Shown: positions 10,873-21,359 of the stretch, in pieces | How the letters are laid out: every line of letters begins with the position of its first letter | Position numbering within the stretch: position 1 is the first letter of the stretch | Origin: Erpobdella octoculata | Taxonomy: Eukaryota > Annelida > Clitellata > Hirudinida > Erpobdellidae | DNA length: 64,000 nucleotides | Assembly: GCA_963978895.1 (NCBI GenBank) | Contig: OZ022246.1 | Coordinates: 14,491,909-14,555,908, forward strand | Direction of reading: 5' to 3' | Notes under the pieces: model-generated | Databases searched by the model: none | What the model was told of the DNA's origin: nothing | What the model saw: the letters and a program-made list of their open reading frames with translations, nothing else | Translations under genes and position numbers: made by a program

Positions 10873-11034
10873 ATCGAACCGATTTTTTAAATTTAAATTA
10901 TGACTATGAAATATTCTTGAAATAAAAATTGCTTTCTGTATTTAATATCGCTGTTATTGCTTGTCCTATGGAAGCCTATGCAGAGCTCTGATGTTATGTT
11001 TACTTTCCTTCTCGCGTAGCTTATTACACCGTGC

Positions 11035-11081
11035 GGATATATTTAACAACGCACCCGTTGGGTGCGTTGTTAAATATATCC
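11035..11081. repeat. Perfect 22-bp-arm hairpin
   Basis: GGATATATTTAACAACGCAC plus CC, a 3-base loop GTT, then the exact complement. A rearranged relative (GGGTGCGTTGTTAA, GGATATATCCGATG) lies at 43776-43850. Both precede a similar spliced remnant, so this looks like a terminal region of one repeat family. Confidence 0.7.
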
Positions 11082-11149
11082 AGCGCTGCATCCGAGATTT
11101 ATGGGATGGATGCAAGGATTGATTGGATGTGCGTTGTATTTAAACAAAA

Positions 11150-11600
11150 TGGATCCAATAAATTTTTTTGCCGATCTTTCGAATTCCAATTTAATAATTG
11201 CTACTGAATGTATAAAACACTTTTTTTATGACTCTGAGTCGGAAGATGACAAAGGTTAGCTAGGATATAGCTTAATTTTTACTTGAGACGCTTTATTAGA
11301 TTATTGGTGCTGAATTCGAGTTAAGTTAATAAGTTAATACAGCTCTGCAGTGTACAGAGATATACAGTACAGAATAATCTTGAAGTATTAAAATGTTAGA
11401 TTAATCTAGATTAATGTTAGATTGATGACTATGGACTTTAAAATCATCTTATACAAATATATTTGTAACACTAAGTTTTATTTTGCAGCTGTGATAGACC
11501 AATCTAGATTAATGTCTCCTTTAAAATTTGATTTTTATGTGTGTATGATCAATTACAAAAATTGGAATTCAGCCCTCCAAGAAATACTAGATTTAATTAA
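11150..11600 (+). pseudogene. Two-exon remnant of an unrecognised repeat-borne gene
   Basis: The likely first exon is 11150-11254 (MDPINFFADLSNSNL ... SESEDDK) with donor GTTAGC. A pyrimidine-rich acceptor TTTTGCAG leads to a second exon at about 11489-11600 (VIDQSRLMSP ... ALQEILDLIK), whose donor GTACAT abuts the TIR element at 11607. The second intron/exon border and flanks are repeated at 44955-45150. I do not recognise the protein. Splicing is inferred from consensus only. Confidence 0.4.
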
Positions 11601-11606
11601 GGTACA

Positions 11607-12835
11607 TGAAGTTAGCAACGAAATCGGCAACGAACGCTATTTTGGACACAAAAAGTAGATTATAGACAAAAATAAATTTGTCCGAGCCAAAAGTTTAATT
11701 GATTCCAATAGTAATATATGTGCTTAATCCAAATGTAAAAAAAAATTAAAAAAAAAAAAGTTTTTTAGGCGTGATACGGCTATAACCGAGGGCCATCGAT
11801 TTTTTCGAATGGCCTCAAAATACCGGAAATAAATATGGAAAAAATATAAATAATTTTTTCCGATGGCTTATATTTTGGAATTTAGTTGTAAATAATATTC
11901 TGAATTCAAATATGTAAAAAAATATTTTATAAAAAAAGTTCTTTAGGTGCTAGACGCTACTGACCGTTTCCCTTATACACCGAATTCCGCATCAGAATTT
12001 CCATTGTAATTAGAAAGTAAAACTAAATAAATTTGTCCGAGTCAAAAGTTTAATTGATTCCAATAGTAATTTATGTGCTTGATTCAAATGTAAAAAAAAA
12101 ATTTAAAATAGAAATAGTTTTCTAGGCGTGATAATATAAAAGCTTAGCGGGAAAAATAAAGTAACCGGGAGCGTGAAAACCAACGGGGAAGGAAACTAGA
12201 CCGAGAGAGAAAAGAAATAGAAAATTCTCTAATATATATCTGTTTATATACTAATAATTTTACACAAACTTATTTATTTTAAGTTTTAATCCCATTGTCT
12301 TGAACCAGTAATACGGTACTGTTACTCCGTTTATTTCTTGATAAAGTATTTATTCATAATATAATTATGCCAAAAATTTTAAATTTAAATCAAGTAAATA
12401 AATTTTTAGTTGTATTTTTATCAATGTCGTTATAAATGTGATTTTTATCTCCCGTTGCAATACGCTACTGTTACTGCGTTTATTTCTTGATAAAGTATTT
12501 ATTCATAATATAATTATGCCAAAAATTTTAAATTTAAATCAAGTAAATAAATTTTATTTTAGTTGTATTTTTATCAATGTCTTTTTAAATTTGATTTCTT
12601 TCTCCCGTTGCAATACGCTACTGTTACTCGGTTGATTTCTTGATAAAGTATTTATTCGTAATATAATTAAACCAAAAAATTTAAATTTAAATCAAGTAAA
12701 TAAATTTAATTTATTTATATTTGTAAAAATGTCGTTCTAAATGTGATTTTTATATCCTGTTGAAATATCTTTTGTTTACTATCTTTTCGTTGCTAACTTC
12801 CTAAATTCGTTGCTGGCCGAGTCGTTGCTAACTTC
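11607..12835. mobile_element. TIR element with TGAAGTTAGCAACG ends and internal tandem repeats
   Basis: The left end is TGAAGTTAGCAACGAAATCG and the right end its near-complement (CGTTGCTAACTTCA). Inside are a direct repeat of about 110 bp (11675-11785 and 12020-12135) and three copies of a unit of about 150 bp between about 12290 and 12760 (marker TACTGTTACT at 12317, 12466 and 12619). There is no ORF of note. The end motif is shared with the foldback elements at 3817 and 6719. Confidence 0.6.
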
Positions 12836-12888
12836 ATGGCCCTATTTAATTATCATTGTTATAAAAGCTTTTGTGTACTTTCAGTGTA

Positions 12889-13598
12889 ATCATGTACAAT
12901 AGGTCCAGTAGTTATTTTCGGTGTTTTTAATTATTTTCCCGCAATAGTAATTATATATTTGTAATCACAATAATAACTCCAATTTAATGATCCAAGCAGT
13001 CTATTAATTTTTGATAATAAAATTTTCTCGGAAAACTCACGAAACGCGCAAGAGAACAGCAACAAAAACTATGAATAGCGAAGTCAAACAGAAATTACTA
13101 TTTTTAGCGCAGACAAGAAATACTTACAGCGCTTAAAAAAATATTATTAGCAAAAGTAACACAAGAAATAGTAATCACGCAGTCAAAATAACATTATTTA
13201 CAAAAAAAATTTAAGTTTATTCAAGTCCGAACTGTTCTTCATAGAATGTTAAACGCGATAGTTTTCAATTAAGGCATACAAATTAATTCATACTTTTTTT
13301 TTAAAATAAGTAATTTTTTTTAAATTGTTTTATAAAAACTCGCACAATAAATTTATTTGACAACTAATTTATTTGACATTTCATTTCGCTTCGCCTTTAG
13401 TTAGTTTTACTGTTTATGAACCTAGTTTTTCCTACTACCTGGCGGTTTTCTGTCATTAACTTCTTCTTTAATTATATTTTCAAGACATTATTTGGATCAT
13501 CCGATTGGTAATTTTATTCTGTTTCTAATTATATTAATTTTATATTAAAAAAATAATTAAAAACACCGAAAATAACTACTGGACCTATTGTACATGAT
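12889..13598. mobile_element. 710-bp MITE with TIRs of about 47 bp and TA duplication
   Basis: ATCATGTACAATAGGTCCAG ... GGTGTTTTTAATTATTTT at the left is matched in inverted order at 13552-13598. TA flanks both ends (12887-12888, 13599-13600), as for Tc1/mariner-type insertions. There is no transposase ORF. From 13601 to 13767 nothing recognisable is seen. Confidence 0.75.
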
Positions 13599-13767
13599 TA
13601 CCCAATTATTTTGTAGGTGATAAAGTTACAGAGCAACAAGGCCACAGAAGATTTCTTCTTATGTGTGATTTTAAATCCCATTTTCAAATGAAGAAGTCAA
13701 CATTTGAGATAATTTACAATAGTTGAAAATCCCTTATTTTTAAAACTTGTAGACTAATACTATTTTT

Positions 13768-14164
13768 TTCTATGAGGCAGAAGTTGGCTGCGCAGCTGGA
13801 TCCCCAAACTATAGTGCAAAAAAAAAGTTCGTGCATTGGGGTTGTCTATAGATCGTTGGAAAGGTATTTAAAAAAGAAATATAATGGAAACAGAAACTAA
13901 TTTTTGGAAAATAGTCCAACAAATAAAAAAGTTATGAAGCAAAATATAGATCAGGGTATGAAAAATCGTCTCCATACATTTACATAGGGATGGCGACGGT
14001 TTTTCGCCTATAACTTTTTTATTTTTTGCAATATTAAATTTATTTTTACACCATTATATTTCTTTTTTAAATACCTTTCCAACGATCTATAGCACAACCC
14101 CAATGCACAAACTTTTTTTTGCACTATAGTTCGGGGATCCAGCTGCGCAGCCAACTTCTCCCTC
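13768..14164. mobile_element. Palindromic MITE
   Basis: AGAAGTTGGCTGCGCAGCTG ... ATCGTTGGAAAGGTATTT at 13770-13900 is repeated inverted at 14045-14160. The centre contains CATACATTTACATAGGGA. It abuts the first Harbinger transposase exon. Half of the same element is present inverted at 45538-45811. Confidence 0.8.
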
Positions 14165-14165
14165 G

Positions 14166-14545
14166 TTGCCAAAGATGCTGTTGACAGACACGGGGTCATT
14201 TCAAAATTTTATGAGGATGGACTATGAGTCATTTAAAATTCTTTTAGAGAAAGTGTCACCGCTTATAAGTCACCATGACACAGTCATGAGGAAGAGTATT
14301 CAGCCGGCTGAACGACTCTGAGTTACTTTACGTTTTCTGGCTACAGGTAATTTTACAGTTATTATTTAACTAAACATTAACTGATAGTATCTGAAGCAAT
14401 TGAACTATTACTTAAATGTTTTATAACATTTTGTAGGCGAAACCTTCACCAGTTTAAGCTATTTGTTTCGCTTGGACAAAAGAACAGTGAGCAACATTGT
14501 GTTTGAAGTATGTCAAGCGATTATATCAGCTTTACAAGATTATCT
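14166..14545 (+). pseudogene. PIF/Harbinger transposase, 5' exons
   Basis: Frame from about 14170: LTDTGSFQNFMRMDYESF, LLEKVSPLI, DTVMRKSI, then ERL-stop-VTLRFLATG. The donor is GTAATT at about 14346. After the acceptor near 14437 the frame continues ETFTSLSYLFRLDKRTVSNI and VCQAIISAL. This is the N-terminal part of Harbinger transposases (nFmRM ... AVTLRFLATGe). One in-frame TGA replaces the usual alanine codon before VTLRF, so the copy is dead. The catalytic exon is at 16714. Confidence 0.8.
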
Positions 14546-14779
14546 GTAGGTTAGAACCTATACACGATATCGATATAGGTAGTTTGTTAGAAATAACAAC
14601 AACAGATATAAAAAAAAAATTTTTTATTTTATGTATGATATAGGTAGTTTGTTAGAAATAACAACAACATAAAATTAATTTTTTGTATTCTATGTTCCAA
14701 TTAAAAGTTTCATAAATTACAGAAATTTGACGTTTGCAAAGGAGTATTTGGAGCAATCATAATTCGGTAAACTGGCTGT

Positions 14780-16585
14780 TTACCAGTCATGACCTCTTTC
14801 ATATTATTTTTTAGCTCCTCGTCCTGAGCATTCATCACCATCTCCATAATTTTTAATTTGAGATTTTTTTGGTTTTCATGTTCTTCACTTTTTTCATTTC
14901 CACTGAGACAAAGTTCCCGAATATGTCATCATCATCTTTCTGTAATTCATCTGATGATAATTTTTTAAATTATTTCCCCATTATTTCAAGGGTATTTATT
15001 TCCACAGAATTTTCCACGTTTTTTCTTTTTCTTCTTTTAATGGGTGTCTCAGAATTAGAGGTGTGCACGGTAGTGGGGACAGCGGGAATACCGCGGATTT
15101 TGCGGTATTACCGCGGAAATGGGGACGAATGAGGTGGGGATACCGTGGTAATGGGGATGAAGTTGCGGGGTTACCGCGGGGATGGAAACAAACGTTGCGG
15201 GACTACCGCGGGGATGGAAACAAACGTTGCGGGACTACCGCGGGGATGGGGGCGAGTTTTTTCGGCATCACTGCAAAAATAGAATAAGTTTTTTATAAAA
15301 CAAAATTGTTTCCAATTAACCGAAAATGTATCGAGTCATACATATCATTGTTTATGTTTTTTAATCTTTGCAACACGCTGTTGTTTTATCGCTGATATAT
15401 TGAGTTACCGAAAGTTTTAAAGCCATGAGTTGCATTATTTGTTAAATTTCCGAAGTCCTAGTCTGAATTTTTATTTAAATATGGAAAAGGCTGAAATTCA
15501 AAAATTAGCTGCAACAGTCAGTACTTTGTTCTTGCGCTTTTACATTTCACTCTATAACCCCGGTAAAAAACAATGCGAGAAACTGCAATTAAACTTTAAA
15601 GGTTTGATTATTTTGCTTTCACATTATTAGGTTTTACATATAATTGAATTTTTTTAATTTTGTTAGAGATCTATTAAAGCTCGTTCATGATGTAACCCTA
15701 CATTCTGAACCCCACAGGATGACTTCATAGAACATCAACTAGTCAAAAATGAAAACTTGAAGACAACTTTTATGCAAACATGTACTCTACAAACTCAAAA
15801 AGCTCAGTTTCAAATGAGGTTTTGTTATTAAACTGTTTTTATATTAAAAGCATGAAAAGTTTCTTAGACCTCAGTAATAACTTATAATTTAGCTTGTTTA
15901 TTGATATTATTTAATTATGCTTATATGAGCAACTAGTTTCACAATGTTAACAATTATTTTTATAAGGTTGCTGAATATTTGGCATTCAACGATGAAGGTA
16001 CACAATGCGATTTGCTGAGTTTTTTGGAAAAAAATGGCCAAAACTGTCTTAAGTGGTAAGGATTATTTTGAGTGTGCCAGCAGCAAGCACCTCTTCTGAT
16101 AGAGCATTCTCTATGTGTGGGTTAACCATTAGTGATCGAAGAACTCAGCTAGGTGGGAAAACATTGATAGACTTTTATTTAGCCATGGACTTAAACAAAT
16201 AAATTGTATTGAATCATATTACGGTGTTATTGCAATTCTATATATCAACACGTAAGCTATAGTTGCATTGAAATGATGTACGGAAAAATAATGACTAGTA
16301 CAGAATTGATTAAAAATGGGGATGAACAGCGCGGGGATGGATGGGGATGGGGATGAAAAATTGGAAGACTGCGGGGATGGTTGGGGATGGGGATGAAACA
16401 CTGCGGGGATGGGGATAATGCTGGTGGGGATGGATGGGGATGGGGATGACACTCGCGGGGATGGTTGGGGATGGGGATGAAAAGTCGTCCCCGCGCACAC
16501 CTCTACTCAGAATCTTCCATGCAGTAGGCAGGCTCTGAGTCATTGTCTTCAGCTATGGCTGGTTTGGCCTCCAAGTGGGTAGCTG
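14780..16585 (-). pseudogene. Harbinger accessory protein (MADF/BESS-like) split by a hAT insertion
   Basis: On the minus strand an acceptor TTTTTTCCAG near 16580 opens THLEAKPAIAEDNDSEPAY. The frame is broken by the hAT element at 15056-16505 and, ignoring one TSD copy, resumes without a shift as TPIKRRKRKNVENS and later DDDDIFGNFVSVEMKK. The acidic-basic linker followed by D-x-D-x-FGxFV resembles the C-terminal half of the MADF/BESS (Myb-like) partner protein that Harbinger elements encode beside the transposase. One stop and one late shift are also present. Confidence 0.6.
15056..16505. mobile_element. hAT element, 1450 bp, with perfect 8-bp TSD
   Basis: TIRs are TAGAGGTGTGCACGG (left) and TAGAGGTGTGCGCGG (right, minus strand). 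CTCAGAAT flanks it at 15048-15055 and 16506-16513. Subterminal arrays are ACCGCGGGGATGG-type on the left and GGGGATGG-type on the right. On + at 16080-16202 a frame reads ASTSSDRAFSMCGLTISDRR, a hAT dimerization domain, so the core was a real transposase before deletion. The same family, arranged the other way round, is at 60621-62675. Confidence 0.9.
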
Positions 16586-16713
16586 GAAAAAAGTTGTAAG
16601 ATTTATTAGAAAACAAAAACTAAGAATAAAATTGTATATGCTTATAGTAATTAATATGATTGCTTTTTTAATTTCACTCTTACAATAATGTGAACATTTT
16701 TATTTATACAAAG

Positions 16714-17389
16714 GTTCCTAGCACCGAACAAGAATGGAAAACTGTGGCTGCTGAGTTTTGGAAGCAGTGGAATTTTCGCAACTGCATCGGGGCATTAGAT
16801 GGGAAACATGCGGCAGTTTCAGCACCCTCAAATAGCGGATCACAATACTATAATTACAAACATTTTATCAGTATTGTATTGTTGGCACTATTGTTGATGC
16901 CTCGTACAAATTTCTATATGTCGACATTGGAAATTATGGACGTGTTGCTGATGGAGGTGTGTTTAACAGTTGCTCGTTGTCAATAGGCTTAAGCAATGAC
17001 ATGTTAAATGTTCCTGCTGCTTGCCGACCTCCAGGGTCCTCCAATGTCTTACCTTACATTATAGTTGCTGATGACGCTTTTGCGTTGAAGACTTATATTA
17101 TGAAGCCTTATTGCAGCAGAGTGTTGTCGCCCCAACAAAGAATCTTTAACTACAGGCTTAGTAGAGCACGAAGGGTTGTTGAGAATGCTTTCGGTATCTT
17201 AAGCAACCGATTCAAAGTTTTTGGGTGCCCCATAGCTTTAGCATCTGAAAAAGTTGAATTTGTAGTTATGGCTACATATTGTTTGCATAATTTTCTACTT
17301 CGAAGTTTCACTTCTACCTCAAACTACGTTGGGCCAGATAAAGTTCCTGCTTCCAATTTATTGCCTCTAACATGGGATCATCGCAACTG
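16714..17389 (+). pseudogene. PIF/Harbinger transposase, catalytic exon
   Basis: After an acceptor ACAAAG, the frame reads EFWKQWNFRNCIGALDGKH, then GSQYYNYKHFISIVLLAL. A one-base shift near 16890 is followed by VDIGNYGRVADGGVF in the next frame, then YIIVADDAFAL, IFNYRLSRARRVVENAFGIL and CLHNFLL. All three acidic residues expected in Harbinger DDE transposases are visible (GALDG, VADDAF, VVENAFG). It ends at TGA 17387-17389. The single shift and the stop in the 5' exon make it inactive. Confidence 0.85.
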
Positions 17390-17637
17390 ATCCTAGGACA
17401 ACTGATCCCAGGACAACTGATCCCGGAACAACTGATCCCACAAACAACTGATCCCATGGACAATTAATCCCATAGACAACTGATCCCATATCTGCATCAT
17501 TTTATATTTCACTGTTTCTGCAATCAGTAAACTGATATTAACATACATAATTTCCGATTTCTGTTTGTATGTACGTATGTATGTATGTATGTATGTATGT
17601 ATGTATGTATGTGTACGTACGTATGTATGTATGGGGA
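17390..17637. repeat. 15-17-bp minisatellite, then (GTAT)n up to the gap
   Basis: AACTGATCCCAGGAC-type units repeat about six times (17385-17490). A (GTAT)n tract at 17565-17632 runs into the Ns. Confidence 0.85.
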
Positions 17638-17837
17638 NNNNNNNNNNNNNNNNNNNNNNNNNNNNNNNNNNNNNNNNNNNNNNNNNNNNNNNNNNNNNNN
17701 NNNNNNNNNNNNNNNNNNNNNNNNNNNNNNNNNNNNNNNNNNNNNNNNNNNNNNNNNNNNNNNNNNNNNNNNNNNNNNNNNNNNNNNNNNNNNNNNNNNN
17801 NNNNNNNNNNNNNNNNNNNNNNNNNNNNNNNNNNNNN
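17638..17837. other. Assembly gap (200 N)
   Basis: Exactly 200 N, probably a nominal gap size, bounded by a (GTAT)n tract on the left. The 3' end of the I-like LINE lies in it. Confidence 1.
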
Positions 17838-18705
17838 GCCAAATTGCTTTCCATTCTTCAAATGTTTTTGTTTTTATGATATTACGAATATCATCAATGG
17901 TGTGTGGAACAGTAATTTGTATGGTGGGATGATCGGTTGCTATTTTAGCAAGTTTGTCTGCAGTTTCGTTTCCACGGATACCAATGTGGCTGGGTATCCA
18001 TATTATTGTGCATGAGACTCCGTTGGTTTTGAGAGTGGTGATATGTTGTAGTATGTCTTGTATGATTGGTTTGATGCTGGAGCTGAGTGAGTCGGTAAAA
18101 ATGGCTATATTGTCGCCTGGTTCTTGCTGTACGGACCATTGGAGGGCTTTTTGAATGGCTGTAAGTTCAGCAGTAAAAATGGAGATGTTGTCGGTTGTAC
18201 GTTGACTCAGCTCGTAGTTTTTACTAGGAATGAAGATTCCAATTCCTGTTTTTTCTTTTATTTTTGAGGCATCGGTGTAGATTTTTATGTTGTTATTGTA
18301 GTTATGTATTTTTTCTAAAGACGTCTGAAGAGCGCTAGGGTCTTCTTTTTGGATTCCGAGTAGAGTGATGTCAAGGTTTGGTAAAAATAGTTTCCACGGT
18401 GGTGTGTCGAAGTTAGGCGAAGGGTGTTCTTGGAGATTTTGGATTCTGTGGTCGTTAAGGTAGTTTTTCATTACCAACGGTGCTGTGTGTGGCTTTCTTT
18501 TACTCAGATTTGACTTGATCCATGTACTTCTCTTATTTGGGTCTGGAAAGTATATGATTCTGCTTGGATGGTGTGGGGTGATTTTGGTTTTTGCGGCGTA
18601 GATGGCTGTACGTTGTCTAAGACGTAATGAGATGGGAATTTCTCCACATTCTACGAGCAGTGCATTACAGTTAGTTTTCCCTCCTGCTCCACATGAAATT
18701 CTCAA
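17838..18705 (-). pseudogene. LINE ORF2, ribonuclease H part, cut by the gap
   Basis: One frame runs RISCGAGGKTNCNALLVECG, then KIYTDASKIKEKTG (first D), FTAELTAIQKAL (E), IAIFTDSLSS (D), IPSHIGIRGNETADKLAK (final D), and WKAIW at the gap edge. All four RNase H acidic residues are present in this stretch. Confidence 0.9.
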
Positions 18706-20323
18706 AGCGCTGTTCTGTATTGTCTGGAGTTTCTTTTTGAGAGATTCATTGGCTTGGTTGAAGGCCTCGCCACCGTATTCTAGTATAGAGCGAATGGCTG
18801 CCTTGTAAAAAGTGAGAAGAGTTTTTTATGGCTACCCCACGAAAGTCCTGTAATTGCTCTCATGAGGTTTAGTCTTTTTTTTTGTTCTCGCTATGGCATA
18901 TGCAATGTGTGGTCCCCATGTGGCTGCTGCGTCAAAGATAACGCCTAAAAACTTGTATTCGTGAACTTTGGTGATGTTTACTTCAAAGATTTTTAAGTGG
19001 TGTTTTGTGTCTTCTTTTTTTTTATCTGGGTTTCGAGAAAAAAGGAGACTGACAGTTTTTGATTTAGATATTTTGAAGCCCAGATCGGTGAGTGCAACTG
19101 TTACTTTGTTCAAGTAGTTTTGCATGTGAGTGTAGATTTCCTTGATATTGTTGCCGGTAATCCAAAATGCGCAGTCATCTGCATATAAAGAAATCTTTAT
19201 GTTTTTTGGTGGTTTGGGTAGATTGTTTAGGAGAATGGTGAAAAGAGTAGGACTGAGTACGCTTCCTTGTGGAGTTCCGTTTTCTTGTAGGTGAGTGTCG
19301 GAGAGTTCGCTCCCAACCCTCACTTAAAAAGTTCTTTGCTTCAAAAAATCATCTAACCATTTTAATATCCTTCCTCTAAGTCCATATTGATGGAGGGTAT
19401 GGATGACGCCTTTACTCCATACTAGATCGAACGCTTTTTCAAGGTCAATAAAAACCGCTAAGGTGGCCTGTTTTCTTTTAAATCCTGTAGCAGTGTCGTG
19501 TTGGAGTCTAACTACGTGGTCAATGCATGATCGGGATCGTCGAAAGCCAGACTGTTCGGTTTTGAGAAGGTTGTGGACATCAAGAAAAAATGTGAGGCGC
19601 TTTTTAAGTATCTGCTCCATGATTTTGCACGTAGCCGACGTAAGAGAGATTGGCCGATATGAGTTGGGATCTTCTTTGGGCTTGCCGCTTTTGTGGATTG
19701 GAATGATGAGGGAGTGTTTCCAAGAAACAGGGAGTTTTCCAGTAGTCCAGGAAGCTTGGAGCATAGAGAGAAGGTGTTGTCTATTTGTCGGAGAGAGTTG
19801 CCATAGGATTTCATAATTGACTTTGTCGTAACCTGGGGCTGTGTTTTTTTTTTGAGATGCTGTTGTTTAATGCTTGTGTTAATTCTTGTTCTGTTATGTC
19901 TGTATTTAAAAGTTGTATTTCTTTTTCCAAATGCGGAGGTGATTGGGTTTCATCCAGAAGTACTTTGTCGATCGTTTTTTCCTTTTGTTTTTTCTGCATG
20001 GAAAAGGCTCGTAAAAGATTGGAATCACTTGAGTTGATTGCTATTGTATTGGCTAAAAGATTGGCTTTTTCTTTGTCGGTGAAAAGGAGTGTGTTTTCAG
20101 TTGGATCAAAAAGAGTTGGGAGTTGGCTGATTTCTGTTTGGGAGCTCATGGCTTTCACGGTTTTCCAGAGGTCTTTCAGCGGTGTGGCGTGGCTTATTTT
20201 TTCACAATAGTTTTCCCAAGCTTTCCTTTTAGCGTTGTTAATTATTTTTTTGGTGTTCTTTTTATGAGCTTTATATGCTTCTAGGTCATCATTAGATTTT
20301 GTTCTTGCATATCGGTTTTTCAT
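18706..20323 (-). pseudogene. LINE ORF2, reverse transcriptase part
   Basis: Seen in order: YRPISLTSATCKIMEQI, EQSGFRRSRSCIDH, FIDLEKAFDLVW, an in-frame TAA at 19324-19326, then GTPQGSVLSPTLF, LYADDCAF (catalytic YADD intact), LGFKISKSKT and YKFLGVIFD. At least two shifts follow between 18850 and 18790 (ITGLSWGSHKK, then LLTFYKAAIRSILEYGGEAF). Confidence 0.9.
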
Positions 20324-20459
20324 TTTGTTTCGCTCTTTAACAGCATTGTGACAGTCAGAGTTCCAGAAGTATGAGTAGGGTTTGTCATGGTTGTGATTTC
20401 TGACTTTTTTTGCCGGTGTGTTTTTAATGACAGATAGCTCAATACCCTCTAGAAAACTG

Positions 20460-21262
20460 TTAAAGAGCTCGTCTAATGACAGTTTGTTTATTTTGGTTAT
20501 TGTCTAGGTGCAGAGTGAGATGTTTATTGAAATTAACCCAGTTGGTGTTTCTCAGCTGCCATCTGTTTGGTGTTGATGACTTGCGAATTGGTTGTTGTAG
20601 GATAGCTATTTCTGTGGGAATGTGATCACTATCGAGGTATGGGCAATTAGGTAGTGTTTTCCATTCTGCTTTGGTGGCAATTTTAGGTGTTGTTATGCAT
20701 ACATCAATGGCGGTTGAGGTAGTGCAACCGATATATGTTGGGGATCCGTCATTTAATGCAAGTAGGTTGTTGTCCTCCATCAATTTCTCAATTATGAGTC
20801 CTTTTCGGTCGGACGTTTTGGCTCCAAATATGATTGAGTGTGCATTGAGGTCTCCTGTGAGAAGAATGTTTTGTCTTGCTAAATGAGGAGTAAGATTGGC
20901 TACTAAAGTTGTTGCATGAAGTTTTGGGTTGATATAAGTGTTGAGAACATCAATTTTAGTGCCACTTTTTGTTTGAATTATAGAGGAAAGTATAGGAAAG
21001 TTTGATTTTAGTTTTTCTGTGTGGTGTTGGAGAGAATTGAGTATGAGTGTGGCTATCCCTTCCGTGGCTCGGCCATTTATAGCAATTGGACCGTCGGTTC
21101 TGTATGTCGTGTATCCTCGAATTTTAAGTTGTTGTGTGGCTTTTAAGTGGGTTTCTTGTAAGCAGATGATGTCTGGGGGATTAGCTGTTTTAGCTAGGTA
21201 AGCTTGAAGGTCGTTTTTTTATTCAATATTCCGTTGCAGTTCCATTGGATTATTTTAACTGT
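20460..21262 (-). pseudogene. LINE ORF2, endonuclease part
   Basis: KIIQWNCNGILNK opens the domain, then after a shift in an A-run: DIICLQETHLK (catalytic E), NILLTGDLNAHS (D and N), and TTSTAIDVCIT with SDHIPTEI (the SDH block). These are the signature blocks of apurinic-type LINE endonucleases, which nick the target DNA. Confidence 0.85.
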
Positions 21263-21359
21263 TTGTGTGGAAGAAAAGGCTCTAGTTTCGGAGATGTTTT
21301 GTGCAGGATTTGGTGTTGCATCCATTTTAATGTCTGTTTGATTTTTTCTCGGCTTCCGT

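Noticed and set aside
16219..16543. Pro/His/Ser-rich proteins on minus
   Set aside because: They read the GGGGATGG subterminal array of the hAT element.
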